Source: Sulfitobacter sp. OXR-159 (GTDB taxonomy: Bacteria; Pseudomonadota; Alphaproteobacteria; Rhodobacterales; Rhodobacteraceae). Taken from it: DNA of 64,000 nucleotides. The notes under the pieces were generated by a model, which searched no databases, had not been told where the DNA came from, and saw nothing but the letters and a program-made list of their open reading frames with translations. A program made the translations under genes and the position numbers. Below are positions 45,005-52,861 of this stretch, in pieces; position 1 is the first letter of the stretch; every line of letters begins with the position of its first letter. Location: positions 1,993,001 to 2,057,000 of the forward strand of contig NZ_CP139707.1 in assembly GCF_034377145.1 (NCBI RefSeq), given 5' to 3'.

Positions 45005-45232
45005 CTACGGCGCCACCACCAGAAAGGATTGGACCGCCTGTGCCAAAATCACCGCGACCACGCCGTAAACCGTCAACCACAAGCGCCGTTCCAGCCGCTC
45101 CATCATCTGCTCAATCCGGTCCAGCCGCTTTTGCATGTTCTCGCGGTGCACCGCGCTCAGCGTCTCATGCGCCTGAAGCCGCAAGCCCGGCGCGCATTCG
45201 AACCGCTCGATCTCGCGCAACTCAGGCATCAT
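45005..45232 (-). CDS. GTA gp3.5, small membrane-associated protein
   Basis: A 75-residue protein with an amphipathic helix rich in Glu/Arg (MQKRLDRIEQMMERLERRLW) and a C-terminal hydrophobic helix (VYGVVAVILAQAVQSFLVV). This matches the layout of the small g3.5 product in Rhodobacterales GTAs, whose function is unknown. I start at the ATG at 45232, where ATGATG overlaps the g3 stop; a longer frame inside g3 is not supported. Confidence 0.8.
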   Translation of the reverse strand: MMPELREIERFECAPGLRLQAHETLSAVHRENMQKRLDRIEQMMERLERRLWLTVYGVVAVILAQAVQSFLVVAP

Positions 45233-46397
45233 TCGCCACCGCAGGCAGCCCCAACAGGGCGCGCTTTTCCGCATCGCTCAAGAACGCCGCTGCCGAGACC
45301 CGCGACCATTGCGCATCCCTCTCGGCCGCCAAGGCCGGCACTTGGTCTAAGTCCGGCTTCAAACTCACCGCCTCACCCAAGTATCCGCTTAACCACTCCG
45401 CCAGCGCAGCCGTCACACGTGTCGCCAGGGGCAGAACGGTCAGACGATAGAACGCCCGATGCGCCTCTTGATAGTTGGCATAGGTCGCATCCCCCTGCAC
45501 CCCAATCAGCATCGGCGGCACCCCAAAGGCCAGCGCAATCTCCCGCGCCGCACTCTCCTTGGTCTTCTGAAATTCCATGTCCGAGGGCGAAAACCCCATC
45601 GGTTTCCAGTCAAGCCCACCTTCCAGCAACATCGGTCGCCCCGCATTGCGCGCGCCCTGATGATGGCTCTCCATTTCGCTCACTAGCCGATCATACTGAT
45701 CCTCACTCAGCTTGCCCTGCCCCTCGGCCCCGCGATAGACAATCGCCCCCGAGGGCCGCGCCGCGTTATCCAGCAGCGCCTTCGACCAACGGCTCGCGGC
45801 GTTATGCACATCCATCGCCATCGCCGCCGCCTGCATCGGGCTAAAGCCATAGTGATCGTCCTGCGGGTGAAAATTCCGAATATGACAAACCGGCGTCACC
45901 GTCCCGCTGGCGTCAAAGCGATGCTTGCGCCCGCCCACCGCATATTCGTAAGCCACCGGCCAACCATCCGCCCCCGGCACCACGCTCATCCGATCTGAGC
46001 GCAGCACATGCAGCTCGACCGGCACCCCCCCCTCGCCGCCCACCGCTTCGACATAGCCATCGCCGCTCAACAGCATCTGGCCATACAGCGCCTCAAGCAA
46101 CTCTGCCCGGCCTTGCCCCGCATTCGGGCGGCGCATCAATTCCATCAGCGGGTGTTCGTCAAAGCGCCGCGCCGCATCCTGCACGACCAGCGGCAAGGCC
46201 GCCGCCGCCTCGGCAATCAACTTGACCGACCGAAACCCCACTGGATTGCCGCAAAAGCCCGAGCGCGTCAGGCTCACACTGTCCCGCGGGCTCCAGGCGA
46301 CACGACCAGAGGTTTGATAGGCCACGACCGGCCCGGTCGCCGAAGCCTTCTGCTCAACCGTCTCAGCCGCGCCGCGCCGTAGAAAATCGAATACCAT
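45222..46397 (-). CDS. GTA gp3, portal protein
   Basis: A 391-residue HK97-family portal. It starts MVFDFLRRGAAETVEQKASA; recognisable parts are GFRSVKLIAEAAAALPLVV, LLEALYGQMLLSGDGYVE, and FQKTKESAAREIALAFGVPPM followed by NYQEAHRAFY. I start at the ATG at 46397, with AGGAGCGACAG upstream; the longer frame would need a TTG start. It forms the DNA entry pore of the head. Confidence 0.94.
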   Translation of the reverse strand: MVFDFLRRGAAETVEQKASATGPVVAYQTSGRVAWSPRDSVSLTRSGFCGNPVGFRSVKLIAEAAAALPLVVQDAARRFDEHPLMELMRRPNAGQGRAELLEALYGQMLLSGDGYVEAVGGEGGVPVELHVLRSDRMSVVPGADGWPVAYEYAVGGRKHRFDASGTVTPVCHIRNFHPQDDHYGFSPMQAAAMAMDVHNAASRWSKALLDNAARPSGAIVYRGAEGQGKLSEDQYDRLVSEMESHHQGARNAGRPMLLEGGLDWKPMGFSPSDMEFQKTKESAAREIALAFGVPPMLIGVQGDATYANYQEAHRAFYRLTVLPLATRVTAALAEWLSGYLGEAVSLKPDLDQVPALAAERDAQWSRVSAAAFLSDAEKRALLGLPAVANDA

Positions 46398-46526
46398 CTG
46401 TCGCTCCTCATTCTGCTCGGCCTTGGCAGCGGCCTGTGCCCCATGCTGCTCGGCGTTGTCAGACTTTCTCAATTAAGTCTTAACGGCCGGGTAACCGACC
46501 GCACGCTCCCCTGCGCAACGCCCGCC

Positions 46527-47939
46527 TTACAGGCTCCGCACCCCCGGGCTGCGCCACTGCGATGCAGGCTCGATCATCAGCTCATGCAGCGCCCAGACCA
46601 GCGCATCGACCCGGTCCGGGCTGCCTTTGCCCTCATACCCCCGCGCCGTCATCAGACACATCTGATCCTCCAATGCATCCAACCCCGGCAAATGGCTCAC
46701 CCGCCCCTGCTCATAAAGCGCCGCCACCGGCTCTGCCCGCGCGACCTTGCCCCGCGCCGCATGCACCGTCTTAAGCGACACCAGCGGATCAACTTGCCGC
46801 AGCACCTCGGAAACCAACTGCCCCCCTTGGTTCACCTCGGCCACCAAACGGTCCGCCCCGTAGCGCGTCATCGCCGCAATCGCCGCCTGCGCCCAGCCAT
46901 TGGGCGTGGCCCCCTGCACCGTGCAATCGGCCAAGACCACCGCCCGCCAATCTTGCGGCGACCCCTTGGTCTGCGCGCCCACCGCAACGATCCCACATTC
47001 ATCCGAGCCCGCCCCACTTGTCGTTGCCGGGTCCAAACCCACCACGATCCGGTCCAGATCCGGCACCTCTCGCACCCGCCCCGCCTCCAACAAAGCAGAC
47101 GTCCACAGCGCCCCCTCTGCATCCGCCAGCAAAACCCCATCCAACTCCTGCCGCCCCAACCGCGTCCCGCGATAGCGCGCCCGCACTTCTTCAAGGAAAG
47201 ACCCTGCCAAGTTCGCCGCATTCGCTTCGGTCGGCGCATGGGTCGTCACCGTCGAGGGCGATTTCAACAACGCCTTCAACACATCCACATTGCGCGGCGT
47301 CGTCGTCACACAGACCTGAGGCCGCTCGCCCAAGCGCAGCGCAAACTGCAACTGGTCCCAAGCCTCCTGCCCGCGCTTCCATTTCGCCAGTTCATCCACC
47401 CAAGCCGCATCAAACTGCGGCCCCCGCAGCCCTTCGGGATCATGCGCCGTATGCACCGTGGCAATCGACCCATTGGGCCAAACCAACCGCTTGCGCGTCG
47501 CCTCCCAATCGGGCCTCCGATCCGGTGGGCTACAGGCCAGTATCCCGCTGTCGCCAAAAATCATCACCTCGCGCACCTGCTCAATGGTCTCCCCCACCAG
47601 CGCCACGCGGCTACACGCCCCCGCATCCAACGGACGGCTCCCCTCAACCTTGCTACGCACCCATTCCGCCCCGGCGCGGGTCTTGCCCGCACCGCGCCCG
47701 CCCATGATCACCCATGTTCGCCAATCCCCCTCAGGCGGCAGCTGATGGTCCAAAGCCCAGAACTCGAACAAAAAAGGGAGAGCCAGAAGCTCTCCCTCAT
47801 CTAGGTCATTCAGAAACTGCGCCTGGGTCTGAGCATCGGCGCAGGCGATCCAGCTTGCACCCGATGTCAGCCCGCGCCTTGTCCATGTCGAGGGCATAGC
47901 CCCCGCGCGCGATTCCAGTTTGTCGGTTTCGACAGTCAT
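46527..47939 (-). CDS. GTA gp2, terminase large subunit
   Basis: A 470-residue packaging ATPase/nuclease. Walker A is GGRGAGKTRAGAEW (about residues 80-93), Walker B-like residues are in FDAAWVDELAKW, and the nuclease domain begins near IVVGLDPATTSGAG. It packages random host DNA into GTA heads. The start is uncertain: ATG 47939 gives a 134-bp overlap with g1, and ATG 47897 would shorten it. Family similarity clearly begins by ADAQTQAQFLNDL, still inside the overlap, so a real overlap exists either way. Confidence 0.94.
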   Translation of the reverse strand: MTVETDKLESRAGAMPSTWTRRGLTSGASWIACADAQTQAQFLNDLDEGELLALPFLFEFWALDHQLPPEGDWRTWVIMGGRGAGKTRAGAEWVRSKVEGSRPLDAGACSRVALVGETIEQVREVMIFGDSGILACSPPDRRPDWEATRKRLVWPNGSIATVHTAHDPEGLRGPQFDAAWVDELAKWKRGQEAWDQLQFALRLGERPQVCVTTTPRNVDVLKALLKSPSTVTTHAPTEANAANLAGSFLEEVRARYRGTRLGRQELDGVLLADAEGALWTSALLEAGRVREVPDLDRIVVGLDPATTSGAGSDECGIVAVGAQTKGSPQDWRAVVLADCTVQGATPNGWAQAAIAAMTRYGADRLVAEVNQGGQLVSEVLRQVDPLVSLKTVHAARGKVARAEPVAALYEQGRVSHLPGLDALEDQMCLMTARGYEGKGSPDRVDALVWALHELMIEPASQWRSPGVRSL

Positions 47940-48150
47940 TCAGCGTGTTCTCCGCTTTCAGGCAATGCGCCAGCAGTCCCGCCACTTTGGACGTATTGCT
48001 GGACACCGCAGTTTCCTTGAGTTCCCCCCCGGACCGGGTCTGTTCCGTCAGACCTTCGATTTCCCGACGCAGCGCGCCGATTGCTTCTTGAAGACCGCGC
48101 AGAATTTCCGCGCTGTCTTCCGTCTCTTGCTCCGGGGTAATGATCGTCAT
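47806..48150 (-). CDS. GTA gp1, terminase small subunit
   Basis: A 114-residue, largely helical protein in the g1 position. A coiled-coil segment (ILRGLQEAIGALRREIEGLT) is followed by a second helical region ending in DKARADIGCKLDRLRR, which resembles the conserved end of GTA gp1. In R. capsulatus gp1 is the small terminase and lacks a classic sequence-specific helix-turn-helix, fitting random packaging. The ribosome site AGAGGTAAAGCG precedes the ATG. A terminator-like hairpin lies in its leader. Confidence 0.88.
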   Translation of the reverse strand: MTIITPEQETEDSAEILRGLQEAIGALRREIEGLTEQTRSGGELKETAVSSNTSKVAGLLAHCLKAENTLNDCRNRQTGIARGGYALDMDKARADIGCKLDRLRRCSDPGAVSE

Positions 48151-48190
48151 CGCTTTACCTCTTGTTGGTTATCCCCAACCGAGCAGACAC

Positions 48191-48224
48191 AAAAAAACGA
48201 CCACCGGGTCACCCCGGGGCCGTT
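48191..48224 (-). terminator. Terminator-like hairpin in the leader of the GTA operon
   Basis: On the minus strand, AACGGCC-CCGGG pairs with CCCGG-(T bulge)-GGTCGTT around a GTGA loop (48196-48224), giving 12 pairs including one G-U. It runs straight into a T-run of seven (48191-48197, two of which pair). It is 46 bp upstream of the g1 start and about 20 bp downstream of the predicted transcription start, so it should stop GTA transcription unless bypassed. It is separate from the mltG terminator. Confidence 0.75.
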
Positions 48225-48250
48225 CGCCCATGTCCTCTAGCGTGTCACAA

Positions 48251-48279
48251 GTCCTACGTTAGACCGTGCGCAAAGTCAA
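48251..48279 (-). promoter_or_regulatory. Candidate promoter of the GTA operon
   Basis: Minus strand TTGACT (48274-48279), a 17-bp spacer, then TAGGAC (48251-48256). The -35 is a 5/6 match and the -10 is weak (3/6), a pattern expected of an activator-dependent promoter. In other GTAs this promoter needs GafA-type activators encoded elsewhere. Confidence 0.5.
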
Positions 48280-48337
48280 GAAAAACTGTGTTAACAATAC
48301 CTTACGCCATCGCGCGGAGAGCCCCGTCGGCAAGCAA

Positions 48338-48363
48338 AAACCCCGCTGTCTCCAGCGGGGTTT
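48338..48363 (-). terminator. Intrinsic terminator of mltG
   Basis: AAACCCCGCTG (48338-48348), loop TCTC, CAGCGGGGTTT (48353-48363). On the minus strand it is followed by TTTTTGC (48334-48340). It lies just 10 bp after the mltG stop and isolates the fab/mltG genes from the GTA operon. Confidence 0.87.
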
Positions 48364-48372
48364 CTAGTCGTT

Positions 48373-49557
48373 TCAGTTACCACCTGTCGAGGCATTCCCG
48401 GCCGCTTCTGCGCCGCGCTCCGCCTCGATCTGACGCCAACGCGCCACGTTGCGGTTATGCTCATCCAAGGTCTCAGCAAAAGCGTGCCCCCCGGTGCCAT
48501 CGGCAACGAAGAAGACGAAATCCGTCTCCGCCGGTTGCGCCGCGGCCATCAGGCTCGCGCGGCCCGGATTTGCAATCGGGGTCGGCGGCAGACCGTCGAT
48601 CACATAGGTGTTCCACGGCGTTTCTGCCCGCAGTTCCGAACGACGCAGCCCGCGGCCCAGCACGCCCTTGCCCTCAGTCACACCATAGATCACCGTCGGA
48701 TCCGTTTGCAAACGCATGCCTTGGTTCAGACGGTTCACGAAAACGCTCGCCACCTGCTCCCGCTCTGCCGCCACACCGGTTTCTTTTTCGATGATCGAGG
48801 CAAGGATCAGGAGTTCCTCCGGCGTCTCAATGGGCAGATCAGGGTCGCGCGCTTCAAAAGCCTGCGCCAACAGCACCTGCTGCGCTGCCGTCATCCGCGC
48901 GATCACCTCGGCGCGGTCATCACCGGGACGCACTTCATAACTGTCTGGCGCAAGGCTGCCCTCAGCGGGGAGGTCTTCAACCTCACCGGTCAATTGCTCG
49001 ACCTGTTTCAGCGCTTCGACAACCTGCCAGCTTGTCACGCCCTCGGCCAATGCCACCCGAAACCGCGTGTCGTTCTTGCTAGAGATTCCGGAGTATGCCT
49101 CAGGGGTCTCTTCCTCACCCGGCGTGAACTCCGCGCGCTCAACAAACCGGCTTGTCACCGGGTCCAACTCGCGGACCTGCACGCTTACGCGGTTCACGCC
49201 CACGCGGTACACAACCTCGGTGCCGCAGGTGCTGGCCCCGCCTTGGGTCACGATATCCACGATCCCCTGCATCGACGTGCCGGGTTGCACAAGAAAACTG
49301 CCCGCTTTCAGGCTGCTCGACTTCTCCTCGTAATCCGCGCCCATGCGAAAGAGCGCGGGCGAAGAGACCGCGCCCTGTTCCTCAAGGCTCTGGCTGACCT
49401 GCCGCATGTTCGAGCCGCGCTCGACCTGCACACAGATCGCCTGCTCCAATGGCCCTTCGGAGACATAGGTCGTCTTGCCCCAGAGGATGATCCCCCCAAG
49501 CAGAAACAGGCCGACCAACAGAAACGTCACGGCGTTAGAAGCGATATGGCGCCACAT
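48373..49557 (-). CDS. mltG: Endolytic murein transglycosylase
   Basis: A 394-residue MltG/YceG-type enzyme. One N-terminal transmembrane helix (about 5-27) is followed by a LysM-like region (QVERGSNMRQVSQSL) and the catalytic domain with LLILASIIEKETGVAAE (catalytic Glu), VFVNRLNQGMRLQTDPTVIYG and PTPIANPGRASLMAA. It cleaves nascent glycan strands and influences their length. It follows fabF with no gap, a common order in alphaproteobacteria. It has its own terminator. Confidence 0.95.
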   Translation of the reverse strand: MWRHIASNAVTFLLVGLFLLGGIILWGKTTYVSEGPLEQAICVQVERGSNMRQVSQSLEEQGAVSSPALFRMGADYEEKSSSLKAGSFLVQPGTSMQGIVDIVTQGGASTCGTEVVYRVGVNRVSVQVRELDPVTSRFVERAEFTPGEEETPEAYSGISSKNDTRFRVALAEGVTSWQVVEALKQVEQLTGEVEDLPAEGSLAPDSYEVRPGDDRAEVIARMTAAQQVLLAQAFEARDPDLPIETPEELLILASIIEKETGVAAEREQVASVFVNRLNQGMRLQTDPTVIYGVTEGKGVLGRGLRRSELRAETPWNTYVIDGLPPTPIANPGRASLMAAAQPAETDFVFFVADGTGGHAFAETLDEHNRNVARWRQIEAERGAEAAGNASTGGN

Positions 49558-50817
49558 TTAGCGGACTTTCCCGAACAGTACCGATGCGTTTGTGCCGCCA
49601 AAGCCGAACGAATTGCTCAACGCCACGTCGATCTTGCGCTCGACCTTTTTGTTCGGTGCCAGATCAATTGGAGTCTCAACCGCTGGGTTATCAAGGTTGA
49701 TCGTCGGCGGCGCCACCTGATCGCGGATCGCGAGCATGCAGAAGATCGCCTCGATCGCGCCAGCAGCCCCCAAGAGGTGCCCGGTCGCGGATTTGGTCGA
49801 AGACATGGTCACTTTGCCCGCCGCATCGCCCATCAGACGCTCGACCGCGCCCAATTCGATGGTATCGGCCATGGTCGAGGTGCCATGCGCGTTGATGTAA
49901 TCGACATCCTTCGGCTCAAGCCCAGCATTCTTCAGTGCGGCCCGCATGGAGCGTTCGCCACCTTCGCCGTCTTCCGACGGTGCCGTGATGTGATGCGCGT
50001 CGCCCGACAGGCCATAGCCCAGCACTTCGGCATAGATCTTGGCACCACGCGCCTTGGCGTGCTCATATTCTTCCAAGACCACGATGCCCGCGCCCTCACC
50101 CATGACAAAACCGTCACGGTCCACATCATAGGGGCGGCTGGCTTTCTTGGGGTCGTCTCCGCGTTTGGTCGACAGCGCCTTGCAGGCGTTAAAGCCCGCC
50201 ATGCCGATCTCGCAAATCGCCGCCTCGGCGCCGCCTGCGATCATCACATCCGCATCGCCGTATTTGATCAGACGCGCCGCGTCACCGATGGCATGCGCCC
50301 CGGTCGAACAGGCGGTCACGACCGAGTGGTTCGGCCCCTTGAAACCGTAGCGGATCGAGACCTGACCCGAGATCAGGTTGATCAACGCGCCGGGCACGAA
50401 GAACGGGCTCACGCGGCGCGGACCCTTTTCGGCCATCATCACGGCGGTATTGGCAATGGAGTTCAACCCGCCGATGCCCGAGCCGATCAACACGCCAGTA
50501 CGCTCTTGATCTTCCTTCTCGGTCGGCAACCACCCCGAATCCTCAACCGCCTGCTGGGCGGCGGCCATGCCGAAGAGAATGAAGGTATCTACCTTCCGCT
50601 GCTCTTTCGGCTCCATGTATTTGTTTGCGTCAAAGGTGCCATCGCTGCCATCGCCCAAAGGCACTTCGCAGGCGTATTGGGTCACCAATTTGCTGGGATC
50701 AAAGCCGGTGATCGGTCCGGCCCCGGATTGCCCATCAAGGATCCGTTTCCAGCTTTCTTCCACGCCGTCCGCGAGGGGGGTAACCAAACCCAAACCCGTT
50801 ACTACAACTCTGCGCAT
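49558..50817 (-). CDS. fabF: Beta-ketoacyl-ACP synthase II
   Basis: A 419-residue condensing enzyme elongating acyl-ACP with malonyl-ACP. It shows VVVTGLGLVTPLADGVEES at the N-terminus, the active-site Cys in VTACSTGAHAIGDA, a first His in INAHGTSTMADTIE and a second in SATGHLLGAAGAIEAIF. I start at the ATG at 50817 after AAGGGGCACTGAG; an upstream ATG adds an unconserved Arg-rich stretch. It is followed directly by mltG. Confidence 0.97.
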   Translation of the reverse strand: MRRVVVTGLGLVTPLADGVEESWKRILDGQSGAGPITGFDPSKLVTQYACEVPLGDGSDGTFDANKYMEPKEQRKVDTFILFGMAAAQQAVEDSGWLPTEKEDQERTGVLIGSGIGGLNSIANTAVMMAEKGPRRVSPFFVPGALINLISGQVSIRYGFKGPNHSVVTACSTGAHAIGDAARLIKYGDADVMIAGGAEAAICEIGMAGFNACKALSTKRGDDPKKASRPYDVDRDGFVMGEGAGIVVLEEYEHAKARGAKIYAEVLGYGLSGDAHHITAPSEDGEGGERSMRAALKNAGLEPKDVDYINAHGTSTMADTIELGAVERLMGDAAGKVTMSSTKSATGHLLGAAGAIEAIFCMLAIRDQVAPPTINLDNPAVETPIDLAPNKKVERKIDVALSNSFGFGGTNASVLFGKVR

Positions 50818-50972
50818 CTCAGTGCCCCTTGCCGATAATCTCTCGGCGAACCTCTTACCCTGCAAAAGCCTGTAGGCACAAGCATATCGGCGGTGGGCCG
50901 CAGGCATAGCACAAAAACGCCTATCTGCGGAATCGGGCGGCGATCACAGGCGGTAAGGGTCTGATGGCGCCG

Positions 50973-51506
50973 TTAGACTGGCGGCCCACGCCGGGTTAGC
51001 AGATGCACCGGGCCACCCGCTGTCTTTGCCTCCCGCAGCGGCTGATACCCAAGCGCGCCCGCGATCCGCAACGCCGCCTCATTGCCCCCCGAAATCATGC
51101 AAACCGTGCGGCCGGTGATCACCCGATCAAACCATTCATGCGCCGCGCGTGCGGCCTCAAACCCCAGGCGCTGGTCCTGCGCCTGAGGCGCCAAGACCAG
51201 GCGCGCTTCGGGGTAAGTGTCGAAATCTTCACCGAAATTCCGTGAACCAAAGACGAAGCCCGTCTGCCCCAGCATCTCTCTTTGCCGATGAAGTTGCACC
51301 GCCCACTGCCCAAATCCCGTGATCTGCCAATGGCCTGCATTGCGCAGGAAGGCGTCCCAAGATTGCGCCTTCGCCCGAGGCCGATCAAGTATCCGGTCCG
51401 CCACATCCGGCATCGCCCAGATCTCAGCGTAACGCTCAAAATCCTCGGCCCGCATGGCACGCAATGTCAGTCTGGCTGTGTTGATGGTCGGGATCGTTCG
51501 GGACAT
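50973..51506 (-). CDS. GNAT family N-acetyltransferase
   Basis: A 177-residue GNAT of the RimJ/ribosomal-protein acetyltransferase-like type: TARLTLRAMRAEDFERYAEI at the start, GQTGFVFGSRNFGEDFDTYP, and VCMISGGNEAALRIAGALGY, where the usual N-E-x-S is N-E-A-A. The acetyl-CoA loop (usually Q/RxxGxG/A) appears as AQDQRLGFEAARAA. Substrate unknown. I start at the ATG at 51506. It is inserted between acpP and fabF, beyond the acpP terminator. Confidence 0.85.
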   Translation of the reverse strand: MSRTIPTINTARLTLRAMRAEDFERYAEIWAMPDVADRILDRPRAKAQSWDAFLRNAGHWQITGFGQWAVQLHRQREMLGQTGFVFGSRNFGEDFDTYPEARLVLAPQAQDQRLGFEAARAAHEWFDRVITGRTVCMISGGNEAALRIAGALGYQPLREAKTAGGPVHLLTRRGPPV

Positions 51507-51597
51507 GGGGTGAATTGCCTTCACGCTTGAAACTTCTTGGCGAAGACATGCGGCTTCGGCACCTAAGGAACAAGCCCACCCCGCTGCGACAAATAAA

Positions 51598-51629
51598 AAC
51601 GGCGTCATTCCGCTAGGAACAACGCCGTT
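51598..51629 (-). terminator. Intrinsic terminator of acpP
   Basis: The outer stem AACGGCGT (51598-51605) pairs with ACGCCGTT (51622-51629); the inner stem TTCC/GGAA closes on GCTA. On the minus strand TTTTTATTTG follows. It lies 37 bp after the acpP stop, so abundant acpP transcripts can end before the GNAT and fabF genes. Confidence 0.83.
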
Positions 51630-51665
51630 CTAAAATCTCAATTCCGCCGGTCGCCCGGCAAAGCC

Positions 51666-51899
51666 TTACGAGGCTTCTTTGATGAACTTAACCGCATCGC
51701 CAACGGTCTGGATGTTCTCAGCGGCGTCATCGGGGATCTCGATGCCGAACTCTTCTTCGAACGCCATCACCAGTTCCACGGTGTCAAGGCTGTCTGCGCC
51801 GAGATCGTCGATGAACGACGCATTCTCAGTCACTTTGTCCTCTTCCACGCTCAGGTGTTCTACAACGATCTTTTTCACGCGGTCTGCGACGTCGCTCAT
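51666..51899 (-). CDS. acpP: Acyl carrier protein
   Basis: A 77-residue ACP. The phosphopantetheine Ser is in [20 protein letters not shown]; the acidic helix II and overall length are standard. It carries growing acyl chains for FabD, FabG and FabF, all encoded in this cluster. It has its own long leader (to fabG, about 200 bp) with mutually exclusive stem-loops and its own terminator, consistent with high expression as a single transcript. Confidence 0.98.
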   Translation of the reverse strand: MSDVADRVKKIVVEHLSVEEDKVTENASFIDDLGADSLDTVELVMAFEEEFGIEIPDDAAENIQTVGDAVKFIKEAS

Positions 51900-51928
51900 A
51901 ATAAGTCCTCATGTCTTCGGGCCATTCA

Positions 51929-51988
51929 GGCCCCTTTTGGTTTCCGCCCGCCGATGATCAGCGTTTGGAGGATGCCCCAAAAGGGGCG
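51929..51988 (-). other. Structured leader upstream of acpP
   Basis: In the 202-bp gap between fabG and acpP, CCCCTTTTGG (51931-51940) can pair with CCAAAAGGGG (51978-51987). The latter region can instead fold on itself as GCCCC-AAAA-GGGGC (51974-51987). A small GGCC/GGCC hairpin (51921-51933) lies next to the acpP ribosome site. The alternative pairings could modulate acpP expression; no known riboswitch class was recognised. Confidence 0.35.
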
Positions 51989-52101
51989 GCTATTTTCCTT
52001 GTTCGCACAAGGCGGAGGGGGCAATCAAGCTCCCTTCGTTTCGATTCTGCGCCCCCTTTAGCACATGCCGAAGGCTTGGCAAACGCTATTGCAGCGCAGG
52101 G

Positions 52102-52839
52102 TCACAACATGGCCATACCGCCGTTCACATGCAAGGTGGTCCCTGTCACATAAGCGGCCTCGGCACTGGAAAGATAAACCACGGCGGCGGCAATTTCATC
52201 CGGATCACCCATGCGGCCTGCCGGAATTTGCCCCATGATTCCAGACTTTTGCTCGTCCGTCAGCTTGTCTGTCATGGCAGTGGTGATAAAGCCCGGTGCC
52301 ACAGCATTCACGGTGATCCCACGGCTTGCCACCTCATAGGCAAGCGATTTGGACATGCCCACGACACCCGCTTTGGAGGCCGCATAGTTTGCTTGACCGG
52401 GGTTGCCCGTGGCCCCCACCACGCTTGAGATATTCACGATCCGGCCCCAACGCGCCTTCATCATGCCGCGCATCACGCCTTTGCAGAGCTTAAAGGTCGC
52501 GGTGAGGTTCACGTTCAGGACCGACTGCCATTCATCATCTGACATGCGCATGAACAGGTTATCGCGGGTGATCCCGGCGTTGTTCACCAGAATATCGACC
52601 GAGCCCATCGCCTCAGCCGCCTGTTTCGGCAGCGCGTCGACGGCTTCCATGTCGCTCAGGTTACAGGGCAGCACATGCGCCCGCTCGCCCAATTCGGCCT
52701 TCAGCGCCTCCAGCGGTTCGGTCCGCGTGCCCGACAGCCCGACGGTGGCGCCTTGGGCATGCAATTTGCGGGCGATATCCGCGCCAATGCCGCCCGAAGC
52801 GCCGGTGATCAGGGCATTCTTTCCTGTAAGATCGAACAT
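52102..52839 (-). CDS. fabG: 3-oxoacyl-ACP reductase
   Basis: A 245-residue NADPH-dependent short-chain dehydrogenase. The cofactor motif is TGASGGIGADIARKL, followed by NNAGITRD, the catalytic Ser in NISSVVGATGNPGQANYAAS with Tyr and Lys (YAASK), and VAPGFITTAMTDKL. It reduces beta-ketoacyl-ACP. It lies between the ClpP-like lipoprotein gene and acpP. Confidence 0.98.
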   Translation of the reverse strand: MFDLTGKNALITGASGGIGADIARKLHAQGATVGLSGTRTEPLEALKAELGERAHVLPCNLSDMEAVDALPKQAAEAMGSVDILVNNAGITRDNLFMRMSDDEWQSVLNVNLTATFKLCKGVMRGMMKARWGRIVNISSVVGATGNPGQANYAASKAGVVGMSKSLAYEVASRGITVNAVAPGFITTAMTDKLTDEQKSGIMGQIPAGRMGDPDEIAAAVVYLSSAEAAYVTGTTLHVNGGMAML

Positions 52840-52861
52840 GTCTCTTCCTTTATTCTATCAG

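Larger units (their letters stand above)
34095..48279 (-). mobile_element. RcGTA-type gene transfer agent structural cluster, apparently complete
   Basis: Seventeen consecutive minus-strand genes reproduce the Rhodobacter capsulatus GTA order: g1 (TerS), g2 (TerL), g3 (portal), g3.5, g4 (protease), g5 (capsid), g6, g7, g8, g9 (tail tube), g10, g10.1, g11 (tape measure), g12, g13, g14 (peptidase), g15 (host contact). No frameshift or internal stop was seen, and most junctions are ATGA/TGATG overlaps. There is no integrase, replication or lysis gene inside, as expected of a GTA, and head-spike, lysis and activator genes are known to lie elsewhere in other genomes. Composition matches the flanking chromosome, which fits long domestication. 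Confidence 0.93.

Noticed and set aside
46397..46472. Longer N-terminus of the GTA portal (25 more residues).
   Set aside because: It needs a TTG start without a ribosome site; the ATG at 46397 has a good AGGAG site.
48457..50838. A 793-codon plus-strand open frame opposite mltG and fabF.
   Set aside because: Antisense to two strongly conserved genes, with no family motif; long antisense frames are expected at this GC content.
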